Positions 35,442 through 48,209 of a stretch of DNA of 64,000 bases are shown in pieces. The stretch lies in NCBI GenBank assembly GCA_013420905.1, contig JAAXNY010000017.1:372001-436000 (forward strand). The letters run 5' to 3'. The notes under the pieces are model-generated. The model saw nothing but the letters and a program-made list of their open reading frames with translations. It was not told where the DNA came from and made no database searches. This stretch comes from Collybia mongolica (taxonomy: Eukaryota > Basidiomycota > Agaricomycetes > Agaricales > Clitocybaceae). The stretch's first letter is position 1; each line of letters begins with the position of its first letter. A program made the translations under genes and the position numbers.

Positions 35442-36405
35442 ATGCCTCGCCATTCAAAAGAGCACTGCAAATATCTGAAGTCTGCTGCTTGAGCTCGTGC
35501 AGGACATTGTTATGTCCCAGAAGAACCTGCAGGAATCACCCCTGCAAGTCCAGAACCAGCTTTAACCCCAGTTGCCAATCCCATCATTCTTGAGTTCAAC
35601 TCTGAGCCTGAGATTGATGACAAAGTTTGCAGTTGGACAGGAGGTGTCAATAACCATCTTGAAGATGATCCTGGAGATTGGGTTGATTTGTCTGGTATGG
35701 ATGCTGAGTCGGATGATGAGCTTGAAGAACTTGAGGGAGATGCTCTTCAGGACAGTTTGGAGGCTGAGGTGGCTCAAGAGGCTGAGGATCATCAGAATTT
35801 GGATGCAGCTCTGTATAAAAAGCTCATGTGATCAATCTCATCAAAGGAATGGAAAACGGCAGAGGAGAGCCAAGCCCTTGGATACAATGGGCAGTCAACA
35901 AGATCAAAGTGTCAAAAAAGGAAGGGCTTGAGAGATAAAGAGTGCAGGGACAAAGAGACACAGAAATTGTCAGTAAAGCCCTTTAACATTGTGTTCCATG
36001 GCTTTGCTTACCCAAACATATCAGCAAGACTGCAACTGCCTTCAAGGTGCATTTTTCAAAGGCAGATCCTTCACCCGTTCCTTGGGCTGATGCCCCCAAA
36101 TCAGAGTCATTGCTGGACTCAGAGGAGCTGTTTGAACAAGTTGATGACATTTTCAAGGGATACCTGTCAGATTTATTAGATGATGATCAGCCGCCTCCCT
36201 GTGGATCTGACAAGTCTGACTTGGATGACAATAGCCCACCAGCCAAATGGATACACACAAACCTTGTTGTCCCAGTGCATGTTGCATGCAAGAAGGCATG
36301 CAAAGTGCATGAAACTGCACTCCAAAAGGGTCTTCAGGCTATTGAAAAGCTTATCAAATCAAAGAAAACTCTGTTTACTGCGGGTTGGAATGGATTGCAA
36401 GCTTA
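35442..36405 (+). pseudogene. DDE-superfamily transposase, N-terminal part (interrupted)
   Basis: Starts MPRHSKEHCKYLKSAA and runs through a region with an acidic linker, EWKTAEESQALGYNGQSTRS, GYLSDLLDDDQPP and FTAGWNGLQAY. This layout matches a DDE endonuclease transposase family common in agaricomycetes (from memory of the family, not a search). In-frame TGA codons at 35490-35492 and 35829-35831 break it. A splice is needed between about 35975 and 36020. The reading stops being family-like exactly at 36405, where the CACTG element is inserted, and resumes at 39233. Confidence 0.72.
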
Positions 36406-36713
36406 CACTGTGAAACTGGAAATGGATGAAATTCAACCCATATTTCATCCCCTTAAGTAATGAATTTAACACATTAATATATGAATTTCATCCACCCAAT
36501 AATTACACAATATAATGAATTTCATACGAAATTTGTCTGTATTCATACCCCTGATTGTCGAGGCTATGGGATGAATTTCATTCCACCATAGGTGGAAAAA
36601 ACAACCATTGTGGGAGGTAATTCCTACCAATATGGGATTAATTTAATACCTTGATGGGCAAAAATAGCAATGTTTTTTGGGGTAACATTACTATAAAATT
36701 TTAAGGCTATGGG

Positions 36714-36803
36714 ATGAATTTCATACCATTACAGGTGAGAATAATAGCTTTTGTAGCAATGAATTTCATACCATTGCAGGTGAGAATAATAGCTTTTGTG
36801 GAG
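36714..36803 (+). repeat. 45-bp tandem repeat, two copies (left subterminal)
   Basis: Copies at 36714-36758 and 36759-36803, starting ATGAATTTCATACCATT, with a decayed third copy following. Part of the left subterminal array of the CACTG element. Confidence 0.85.
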
Positions 36804-36945
36804 ATTAATTTCATGCTATTTACATCACTTAAATTTGAATTCATTCTTTCTTCCCTGTTATCAATAAACACACTTCATCCATTTTGTACAGTTAAGGTTT
36901 AACATCCATAAGATCTAAGGTATTGTAATTTGAATGCTCTATCAA

Positions 36946-37540
36946 CTAGTATACTGCTGATTCATATCCCTCATTCTGAAGTTCCTGATCACCAGCATTA
37001 CCAACCAGACTGCAAACACAACACTGTGATTTGTTAGAATCATGTATTGAGATTAGTAATGAGAAAACTTACCCAAATGGCCCCATATAAATCCTTGTCA
37101 TTGTGAAGCTGTACCTGGAGACAGAACCCATTTCCAGTGATGCCACACAGTGGGTATGGAATAGGACTCCCTACTTTTTCTTTAGCATGAACAACTTTAC
37201 CTAAGGTGGTGAGTTTGGCTGGTCAGATTAGTATAATAAAGATAAAAAAAAATCAAGTAATGGGTGGAAGTTGTTGGTCTTCGTTCATGCACTGCCAGAC
37301 TGCCTATTGGTCCTTGTTGACCTCATTGTAATGAAGTCATCTGTAAAACGGGTCAATGTTAATGTGCTTTGGATTAGATTGGATAGACAGACATACTGAG
37401 ACCCCCTCATTGTCCACCTGCACTTTGAGGTCAACAAAGTGGTGTACCATGTTGAGGACATTGTTGGGCATGGTCTTGTCCTGCATACCAATGACATCCT
37501 TAGGTTTCCTGTAAGATCATTATTAGCATTTAATAATATT
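36946..37540 (-). other. Decayed or captured multi-exon coding sequence inside the CACTG element
   Basis: On the minus strand, exon-like pieces read KPKDVIGMQDKTMPNNVLNM, then HHFVDLKVQVDNEG, then VGSPIPYPLCGITGNGFCLQ with KDLYGAIW, and after a GTAAGT intron SLVGNAGDQELQNEGYESAV to a stop at 36946. Composition and splice signals look coding, but I know no family and cannot define a start. It could be an accessory gene of the element or a captured host fragment. Confidence 0.4.
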
Positions 37541-38834
37541 CTTAACAAAGCCTTATAGTTTGTATTGGAATTCAAATGACTACTACAAGTATTACTATAG
37601 TAATTGTAATCTATCAATGAAGAGTGCTTACTACAAGGGGGAGGATGGGAGGCAGCCAACACGCAATGGTGGTGGTATGAGAGTAAGAGGAAAAGCGTGT
37701 GAAAGTGGCTGCCAACACATGATATAGCTCGGAATGTTCAGCTGTCAGGCATCTCGGTCAATGGGGCCTTGTGATCAAATGTGGGAATGCTGACAAATTT
37801 TATTTATTCAAATTGTATATTATTTGTTATTAATAGGAGGCTGAGAAATGTGCACCCCACCAGGTTTGAATGGTCACAGGGAGGATCATTATGTAATATT
37901 AAAATTTTCAGCATGGATAACCACTGGGCAAGACTGGCATTCCCAGCTGAGAGATAAACAGCCTCAAGTCAACAAAAACAGGTCACATGATATTGAGGCA
38001 TGTGCCACAGTCACATTACCATTGCCATGCCTTTGTTGATTACTTTCAACCACATCAATGACATCCACCAAACCGCCAACACACCCAACACACCCAACGC
38101 CAACCAATGCCCAACGCACTATGCCAGCAAATAGGCCCCCAAGGCACCCAGAGATGCACAAACAGCAAACAACAAGGCCAAGGGAGGTGGGGGGAATGGT
38201 GGAAAAGGACATGGCCCAATGGGACGGTGGAGAAAGGGCGCCCTGAGGGGCGGAGGGAGGTGAGTCCCAGAATATTGCTCACCTATGCACTCACCATGCA
38301 GCGCATCCCCCCCAGGAAAACCTCAGGAACCCGCAATGAGGAGGACATGGCCGCCAATGCTCAGGGTGCCCCAGCGGCATGCGTGTTTTTTTTTATCACT
38401 CCTGTTGCTAATAGCCCATCCCAGGACCAAGTGTGTGCTCAACGCAGGAACTGCCAGCATTGTACCCCCACCTCATGCGCGATCAGCCACCATGCCCACC
38501 CTGCCAGTGCAGGGTGAAGTCACAGGCCACTGACAATGCCATGGGGGCCAACAAGAATGATGGGGGTGGCAGGGGCCCCCGCCCATATTAAATTATGTAT
38601 TTACTATTAATGTATCATGTTCACTATCAATATATGATATTATCTTATCAATGTATGTAGAACATTAGTAAATAAAATAGTAAGTAAACTCTCATATGTA
38701 AGTAAGTAATTTATAATAGTAAAAGAAAGTAAGTGAGTCTGCACAGACTCTGTGGAGTCCATGCAGAGTCTGTGCAGAGTCCACAAGGACATGTGGGGGA
38801 CTGTAAAATACAGGAAAATTATCCTATACATCTC

Positions 38835-39060
38835 CTTTTATTGGATGAAAATCATCCTATATATCCCCTTGTATGGGATGAAATTCACTCCATTTATTAG
38901 ATGAAAATCATCCCATACATCCCCTTTTATGGGATGAAATTCACTCCTTTTATTAGATGAAAATCATCCCATGCATCCCTTTTTATGGGATGAAATTCAC
39001 CCCTTTTATTAGATGAAAATCATCCCATATATTTCACCCCTTATGGGATGATTTTCATTC
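38835..39060 (+). repeat. About 55-bp tandem repeat array (right subterminal)
   Basis: Roughly four copies of a unit containing GATGAAAATCATCC, then TATGGGATGAAATTCAC. GATGAAAATCATC is nearly palindromic. This mirrors the left array and likely serves as transposase-binding or hairpin-forming sequence. Confidence 0.8.
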
Positions 39061-39229
39061 CATTAATAGATGGTATTTTAACAGTACAATTTCACCCTCT
39101 TAAAGGATGAAATATGTGGGATGAAATTTCATCCTTTTTTCATACCCCTTAATTTCATCCACTAAACCTAGGAAAAACCCTTTTCATCCATTAAGTGGGG
39201 GAAAAACCACCCCCACCAGGTGCACAGTG

Positions 39230-39974
39230 TTATCATGCAAATGCAATACAAAGTCACTTATGGATGGTTCTTAACAATGGCCACAAAGCAATAGAGGCTT
39301 CAGAGATTGCTGCTGAGAGCCAGGGCTTTGCATGGAAATGGGGAGGTTGCCTTGTCTAGAAATGGGTTCGAAGGTGGATAGATCGGCGTGAGCTCCCTGT
39401 ATCATTGGCGGGTAGACATGTCAAAGTGTTCACACTCCTTGATGACCCATCAGTATGTGCTGAGTTGCAGTCGTTCATGCAATCAAACAAATGGTCAATG
39501 AATCCCAAGAAACTTGCCAAATTCAGCAAGAACAACATGGTGACGAAGGTTGCAGAAGATTACCTTTGTCATATTGTACAAACTGAGATGCCATGTGGTT
39601 TGAAGAAGTATCTTGATCTGGAGTTGTTCCCAAGAATTCAGTTGAAGGTGGCACAAGGGATTTCACTTTGAACTGCTCATTACTGGTTGCATCATGAAGG
39701 ATTCAAATACACCAAACACAGAAAAGCACTCTATTATGGTGGTCATGATCACCCTGATGTCGTTCATTATTGTCAGAAGATCTTTTTGCCAGCTATGGCT
39801 GAGTATCGCAGGTGTCTTGTTGAGTATACCATTGGGAATGTGGAACAGGAAGTGATAAAGGATTATAAGCCTGGAGAGCGGAAGCTTGTGATGTGTTCCC
39901 ACAACAAGATGACATCCCAGCCCTTGATACAAGCCCCTAAAAGTCCTGCTAACGTCTCACTTCTAGGACTGTAA
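39230..39974 (+). pseudogene. DDE-superfamily transposase, central part (truncated)
   Basis: Continues the gene begun at 35442: HKAIEASEIAAESQGFAWKW, RRELPVSLAGRHVKVFTLLD, SNKWSMNPKKLAKFS and MPCGLKKYLDLELFPRIQLK, then YWLHHEGFKYTKHRKALYYG and GERKLVMCSHNKM. The last block corresponds to the family's first catalytic Asp region but reads N instead of D. Breaks: TAG at 39357-39359 and TGA at 39669-39671. The remaining catalytic domain is missing after about 39930. Dead before or after the CACTG insertion. Confidence 0.75.
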
Positions 39975-40415
39975 CTTTTTTTAACAATCCTTTAAATAAG
40001 GTAACTGCTCATCGCAATAATTAGGTGAACCTGGGACAACCTGCTGCTTTGTCTACCCAGACGTCTCCATGTGAGCAAACATTAGCTACCGAAACTTTTT
40101 CTACTAACTTACATGGACGGTTTCAGTTGCAAGAAAGTCTGCACGACCACTTCAGAATTGTAACAGATATATATGCGTAGCTTAGTAGCCTGTATTGTTG
40201 AAAGAGAGAAACCAGCTTTTTTTTTGAGCTACCTCTTGTGGGACTGATAAATATTGATAAGATAAGATGCGAACCCACAAGGGGAAACTAATTGCATCCG
40301 CGCGGGCTCCAAAAATTGCTCGGAACGAAAGTCCAACGAGCGTCATTTTTGAACCCACTTTGATCTTTGCTCTCGTTGCGCATATATAAGTACTTGTGGG
40401 GGAGCCTCGTCGATA
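39975..40415. other. Boundary between transposon island and housekeeping genes
   Basis: No gene. Contains the promoter of the MGR3-like gene; a TATATAA-like box is at 40381-40388. Confidence 0.45.
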
Positions 40416-42002
40416 ATGTCTGCGTCGCTGCTCAAGAACATAGCAAACCCAAGGCTCACAACACGGCTGGGCCAATCCAGCCGCCCAATTGGGCATGCCT
40501 TGAAACGGAAGCCAACCACTGGTACCTCGGGTCGCCGGGGGGCTCTTACTGCAGGACTTGGCCAGGTCAGGCGGCAAGCAACGTTAGTGGGGGAGACTGC
40601 TCCTCGCAGCAAGCTTTCCCCTTTCCTGACGCTGCTCTTATGTGCTGGTCTCGGTGCGACGGCTTATGGAGTGTACGTTTCCCACCATTACAACTACTCA
40701 AACTCAGAAGCCGTGACGCGTCTTCACCACACAGCTACGACATTTATGGAACGATGACCATGTGGCCCCCTGAGGTCCGCGGCGACCTCCGCGGCGGACT
40801 CACAGCGAAGTATAAGGGCGACTTGGAGTTGAGTGAGCAGTATCTGCGAAGGTACGCCCTACTCTTCTACACAAGAAGCGGAGCGCGTCTAACGCCCGAC
40901 AGCTAGAGCATGGGAGACCGTGAAGACCCTGCCGCTCGAGGTATTCAAGTCCCAGCCTCACCTCAAGACCTCCGGAGTCGCGGTCTGTCTAGCGGGTGTG
41001 CTGGAGTCGAACAACAAGCTAGAGGAGGCATATGCCATCTACTTGGACTCGCTGACGCGGCTGCAGGACGTTGGCACGAAAGAGAGACTCAGTGGGCCTG
41101 AGAAACTGCGCACCGTGGCAATCTCGTACAGACTCGGGGAGCTCGCGGCTACGCTTGGGAATCCCGAGGACGAAGAGCGGCACCTTGTTTGGGCTGTCGA
41201 GGTGATCTTGAAGTCTATCATGGACGACCAACAGAACGGGGGCACTGGGAAGCCCGCGACCCCGACCTCGCAGCTGACCTCCGGCAGCCAGGTTGAAGAC
41301 TCCGACACACAGACTATGATAACGGAGCTCGAGCTACCGAGCTGGGCGACGAAAACGGATATAGCCGCGCCGTTTGAAGCCCTTGGTACATTTTACGCGC
41401 AGGCTGGGAAGCTTGAGTATGTTTGCTCGTTTCTCTCATACTGCTCTCATCTTCATTTCGAGACGATCTCTAGTTATGCTATGCCACTGTACCTACAAGC
41501 CATCTCTGTTTTGATCCCACCTCCCCCCCAATATTCCTCGGTTGAAGATCGATGCAGAGGTATCATATCCTCCTAAAGTGCGGAAATGGAGCGCTACTGA
41601 TCTGCAAAATCAGGGGCACAACTGATGACCAACTTGTCAGAGTTAATTATTCGTAGCCATCACAGTCTGAGTTCCAAGGCACTCCACCAAGCTGAGACGT
41701 GGGCGACCAAGGCGCTTGATGTTGCGATGCATTCAAAGGAGAGCACCTCTACACAGCACCCAACGTGTGAAATTGCGTTTGCAGTCGCACTCTTCAATAT
41801 TGCCGCGTTGCGAAGGGTATGTCCCAAGATTTCTGACTAGCACCCGCTGATAGTATCTTAGATGGCTGGTGACCACGAGCAAGCCAAAGAATACTTCATG
41901 CTAAGTCTAAACCAGTCACGTACAATTGGGATGCAGGCGGGAATTATACATGCAGAAGATGCCTTGCGCCAGCTAGATTCACAAGAAACAAGTCCGCATT
42001 GA
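40416..42002 (+). CDS. Mitochondrial membrane TPR protein, MGR3-like
   Basis: At least six exons. The start MSASLLKNIANPRLTTRLGQ is basic and lacks acidic residues, like a mitochondrial targeting sequence. A membrane segment follows (LTLLLCAGLGATAYGVY). After a 62-nt intron come YDIYGTMTMWPPEVRGDLRG and LSEQYLRRAWETVKTLPLEV, then helical repeats of TPR type (NKLEEAYAIYLDSLTRL; FEALGTFYAQAGKLEYAMPL; KALHQAETWATKALDVAM) to the end ALRQLDSQETSPH. This matches fungal TPR proteins related to yeast Mgr3, an inner-membrane adaptor of the i-AAA protease; the adaptor role is inferred. Every splice keeps frame. The gene converges on SEC62, with only about 120 bp between stops. Confidence 0.78.
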
Positions 42003-42124
42003 TGTGTAGAAGTATGAACATGATAGCTGGTTACCGTTCATGTAGGCATGATTGAATAGGGTTGGAAATAAATAAAGGGAAACTGACCAAACGCAACATA
42101 CATCCGGAATCTAGATTGATGACA

Positions 42125-43057
42125 TTACGCGTCCTCATCCTCCACCTCCTCGATCCTCGCGCTTCGGCTGTGTGGCCGTGAATCGCCGGAGTCCTCAACT
42201 TCCTCGATGTAGGCGCCATCTCCGTTGCTGCTACCTTTGATTTTTTCTTTTTTCTCACCCTTCTCGCTTTTCTTCTTTTTCGATTTCTTCTTGGGCAAAT
42301 CCCACTCCCACAAAGGAATGAATGATTCAACCTAGACATATCGAAGTCATTATCACATAACACAAGATTAAGCAGAGAGGAACATACGAATCCGACATCG
42401 GCAAAGAGTTTTGGGAATATCCAAATCCCGGGGCTTGCCACGATGATGGTGATAACGTAGAAGATCAACCGAAGAATTGCAATAACGAAGAATAGACCGA
42501 TGAGCCCCAGCATTCCGATACTTAAATACCACACCCCAAGACGCATGATGGGCGGCCACAGCGGGAACATAACGCCGGCAAGCATGATTGCCACCATGAG
42601 GATACCACCCGCGTACGTAGTCCACTGCGAACCCTCATAGAACCACGCGTAATATTCGTCAGCACCGAACATCTGTTCTTGGATAATCTGCAGATTTTTT
42701 GGCGATGAGGAGGAAGAGCCGGAGGGGGCGCCTCGCTGAACCCGGAGGAAAAAGGCGAAGGCGTTGACGCCCTGGAGGATCGCCTGTGCTTCGGCTTCAT
42801 TGGTGACGGGGGGCAAACCTTTTTGTTTCTGGTACGCGGGCGAGAGGAGGGCTTTAATCGCGGATTTGCCTGTGAATCAACCCACTAGCGTTGAGATGGA
42901 GAGCTGTGAGCTGTCAGGATATTTGAGACGCACCTTTGAAATAGTCAAGGCGTTTCCCGTTCAATGCACCCACCCGGATTTTTATCCCTGCGCTTCCACC
43001 TCGCAGGAACTGGGCGACCTTTTGGATGTCCTGGGGAGCTTTGAGCTGTTGCTCCAT
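42125..43057 (-). CDS. SEC62: Sec62 translocon subunit
   Basis: ER membrane protein of the Sec62/Sec63 complex, which helps post-translational protein import through the Sec61 channel. Three exons (43057-42934, 42869-42388, 42331-42125) give 270 residues. The cytosolic N-domain has KAPQDIQKVAQFLRGG and NGKRLDYFKGKSAIKALLSP. Residues near FYEGSQWTTYAGGILMVAIM start the first of two membrane segments, with LGVWYLSIGMLGLIGLFFVI the second. The C-terminal tail is KKKSKKKKSEKGEKKEK followed by an acidic end, typical of Sec62. All splice phases fit. Confidence 0.93.
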
Positions 43058-45916
43058 TATTGGGCACTTTTGAGTGGCTGCCGAGAACTACCAAACGGCC
43101 TAAAGTTAAATTCCAGAGGCTTTCAGTAGTGACGTTGAATCTGCATACCGTGCAAGTTATGTAGATCCCAGCCTATGAATGGCGAGAGGTGATGTGGTGA
43201 AGAACAACCTATGCGCTGGCTAAGAATTACGATTCGCCTTCTTGGACACGTCACAGCACGCGGAAACGTGACATGCAGAAGATTGCACCGCCACCACGAC
43301 ATCTAGGCGAAGGCTTTGCGCCTTCAACCTGAACCAACTCACGCTTTAGCAACAGTAATACTTATATTTTTCCACAAATTTATGTAACACTTTGTGTAGA
43401 TGTCGCAGTCCGACATTGACGGCCAGAAAAATCAACAAATATCCAAAGCCCACCCCGTAGGCTGCAGTCCGAGTCGGGGCGACGTCAAGTCTCAAGCCTA
43501 GAACGTCGGGGGCGAAACAGCCAGCGCAATGGAAGAATCATACATCTTGTCCTAGCCGCCATATCACTTCATCTGTTCGAATAACGCGTAATTCAGCGCT
43601 CAGCAATCAGAAGCACAAACGTGCCGCACACAGATATTATTTCTGGACTCGCGGTCCGAATCATCCCTGTCCGTCATCCTCCTGTCAATCGATGCGAACG
43701 CCTTCGCTATTATTCGAATCCCTGGGGAATACCTACCGCTATGGACGGACCTGCTATTGAGGCGGTGCACTTGTATGAGATACCAGTCTTTAAATCGTGG
43801 TTAGTACAATGATGACTTTGAGGAAATCACCCCTCTTGCTCTGGATTTGGGTGCGTCACGCCTGCCGAGCACCCCCCCACGCCCAAATGGTACCGCCCCG
43901 CGGAGCCTGAGGCGTCCGACGTTATTTCTGGTATCTTGTTCGGCTTGCCTGAACTTCACAATCAACACTATATTGATGTCTGGTCATAGGTTTTACTTAC
44001 CCCCATCGTACGTCTGACCGCAAGGTGTTTCATCGCGAGCTTCCACACAAAATCATCAAGGTTTTCTGTATTCGAAGATCCTCAATTGCTCCTTTACGCA
44101 AACACCCGTGGCCTTGAAACCCCTTCACATACACAAAAGATTTCATGATGGAAACCGTACACAATGTGGTATGGTACCTCTAATCCCGATGTACCTCAAC
44201 AGTCCTTTTCTTGGCAATAGTTCATCACTAGGATACCCAAGCCAGGTCAGCAATCCTCGTTCAGTAGTAGTCGTAGTGATCACATGCAACCATATGCATT
44301 TATTTCAATCTTGTTTCCGGTAGCTGGCCCGACATACTGACACGGATCGACCATATTTGAATGGGCAAGTAAATTTGTGTGGATGGTTTGATGTACATGA
44401 GTGGCACGCGCGTCATCTGCTTCAATAACTATGTCTTCCTTTTGAATGCCTTGAACGTTGTAGTGCTATATATTGAACGATCAGCAAGTGCTCATGCATT
44501 CATCACGGCTGTGCCCAACGGTAAATCTTAAGATGATTATCATGTCATCCAAAACTCATACATTATCTAGAGCTGATGCTATGTTATCTGACACCAGTTG
44601 GCCTGCAAGGAATGTATACAGGTTTTGTGTATATATGGGCAGTTCAGAAGGGCCTGCCATTCTGAAACTGAGGGGTGGGTCTGGTATAATGGGTATGAAG
44701 TCAAGATGCAATTGCGTTTCGATGGTCTTTGTGGCTTCGTCGTCGACCCCTAAAAACATGGCTATTGCCTGCATTGACTAGTTCGCCATTAGGTCACGGC
44801 CAATAAATGCGGGTTTTCGCCACGTCAACATGCCCCGCCAGGCGTGTGCAGTACATCCAGTATAGGTGCGGAGGTAGGTTGCAGATTAGCTGGCACCTTG
44901 GGTAAAGGTAGGGACTGATACATAGGGGGTAGGGGCAGGCACGGGGGTTGGAACAGTTGCTTATTATGCGGGGCTGTGACAGGTCCCTTTCGTCCTCAGT
45001 GGTTAAGTAACCGATTGGCCAAGAACATATATGCGCTATACATGGCTTCATATCGCGATCTGAGGAGGTATCGTAGATGCTCACCTACCAAATACTAAGC
45101 CAGCGGTAAAATGTATATCATGGGATACTGTGTAATGACGGGCAAAACCCACGGGCTTTCTCCAGATATTTAATGATGCCGGTACCGGGAGGGGATTTTC
45201 AGCAAGCGTTCAGAGGCGGTTCAGTGGCACCATGACCGAAAATGATGGGAGACGATGTCATCCGAAGTTGGCAGATGTGCAGAAGCATATTTGCCGTCAC
45301 AGGTTTCATGAGTACAGAACATTGATGAATCAGTTGCGATCTGAAGGACTTATAGATACGCAACTTGATAGGCGGCGCATGGAGTGTCAGCAAGGCAGGA
45401 TACCAAATTTAAAGGTGAAGCCTTCCCTGAAAGCCCCGGTTCAGGAAAAAAAAATGAATGACCATGACGTCCTGATGTAGTAGGGCTTGGTGGGGATGCG
45501 GTCTACAGATTATAGTCATAGCAGGTCATAGCAGGTCATCTTTTTGATAGATATGGCGCGCCAGGAGGTAGTGCAATGGTACTGCTTAGGATCACCCAAG
45601 GCCATCAAGTGATGAAATCAGCTTGTGGGGTGTGGACTAAAATACACATATTGCGATATTTTGCTTGCCAACGGGTGATTGCCATGGCAAATGTTGAGGC
45701 AACGGGGAAAGAGACCAAAAAAGAGAATCCCGGCGAGCCATCACAACAAAAGTGGGCATCGTGGGTGTATCGAAAACTTCCAAAAGAAGGTTTGTTGTTG
45801 TTCCCAAATCACCTCGGCTTGAAAGCCCATATAAGTTTTTCTATATCTGCGCCAATTGTCCGTTTCGACTGTTTTTGTTCCTTGTTCTTTCCTCAACCAC
45901 CACCTCACCGTCTACG
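43058..45916. other. Long intergenic region, no supported gene
   Basis: About 2.9 kb between SEC62 and the MAP kinase. Open frames at 44556-44774 (minus) and 45232-45480 (plus, 82 codons from ATG) lack recognisable domains. The final 250 bases upstream of 45917 contain CCATATAAG near 45828 and a CT-rich leader, probably the kinase promoter. Confidence 0.4.
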
Positions 45917-47476
<1,560 letters not shown>

Positions 47477-48209
47477 TTGTCAAGCTAACGGGGGCATCTA
47501 TCATGATTGTTGTCTACCGCTTAACGTGAGGTTTATACCTATGTTTTGGGATGCTTACTTATCCAGTTCGTATGTTCTCGACCCATGTATTGCTACAGCA
47601 CTCAAACCAGCAATCGATGAAGTCTGCCAAGCATCATCGGCCCTAATGCACACATCTCGGTCTCTTTTTCGGTTTCTCTTTCGTTGATAGTTTTGGGTCA
47701 GATTTGACGCTCGATGCATGCGGCTTGTTATAGGTGTATCTGGATATACATTGTTCCTCTACTCTATTCCTTTGTGACGATGCATTTGCTCTGACATACA
47801 GTATACTTCATTGGACCACACCCTCTGTACTATCTCATCTAGTTATGTTTTTCTCCTCATCTATTGTTTCGAATACAACAACGCCGCATACTGTGTAGAC
47901 AAACAAAATCACACCCAAATGGACCCAGGCATACATAAATGGAGGAGAAATTATTGGCATTCCAATATGAGCTAAAGCGAAGGAACGTGCGGTGTCAAAG
48001 AAAAAAAATGCGGAGAAAGCAACGATAACACAAATGAGACCGATGGGTAGAAACAATCATAAGAAGCGTAAAGATGGAGCTTTTGTACTTGGCTTGACAT
48101 ACGAGGGGAGGACAAGACTTGCCCCACCAGGATTAGAAGGCTATCACCATTCTATCCCATAAGAACCACGACATCCAGACAAGAAATACAACAAAACAAT
48201 CAATGACTC
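47477..48209. other. Convergent 3' region, no supported gene
   Basis: About 730 bases between the ends of the kinase and the G3BP-like gene. A minus-strand frame at 47835-48056 encodes two hydrophobic stretches but begins at a non-ATG codon with a stop just upstream and was not accepted. Confidence 0.4.

Larger units (their letters stand above)
36406..39229. mobile_element. CACTG-ended DNA transposon nested in the DDE transposase gene
   Basis: A 2824-bp insert with inverted ends: left CACTGTGAAACTGG, right (reverse complement) CACTGTGCACCTGG. It is flanked by a 3-bp duplication tta (36403-36405 and 39230-39232). CACTA-type termini and a 3-bp duplication point to the CMC/CACTA superfamily. 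Removing the insert and one tta gives LQAYHANAIQSHLWM in frame across the junction, which proves the boundaries. Both ends carry clustered subterminal repeats built on GGATGAAAATCATCC and GGATGAAATTCA. No transposase is visible inside, so it is probably non-autonomous. Confidence 0.88.

Noticed and set aside
42125..42313. Separate Lys-rich small protein
   Set aside because: It is the last exon of SEC62, joined in phase.
45232..45480. 82-codon plus-strand ORF
   Set aside because: No domain, no repeat, isolated in a gene-poor stretch; could be chance.
47835..48056. Minus-strand frame with two hydrophobic stretches
   Set aside because: Starts at TTG with a stop just upstream, no splice site found to extend it, no family.
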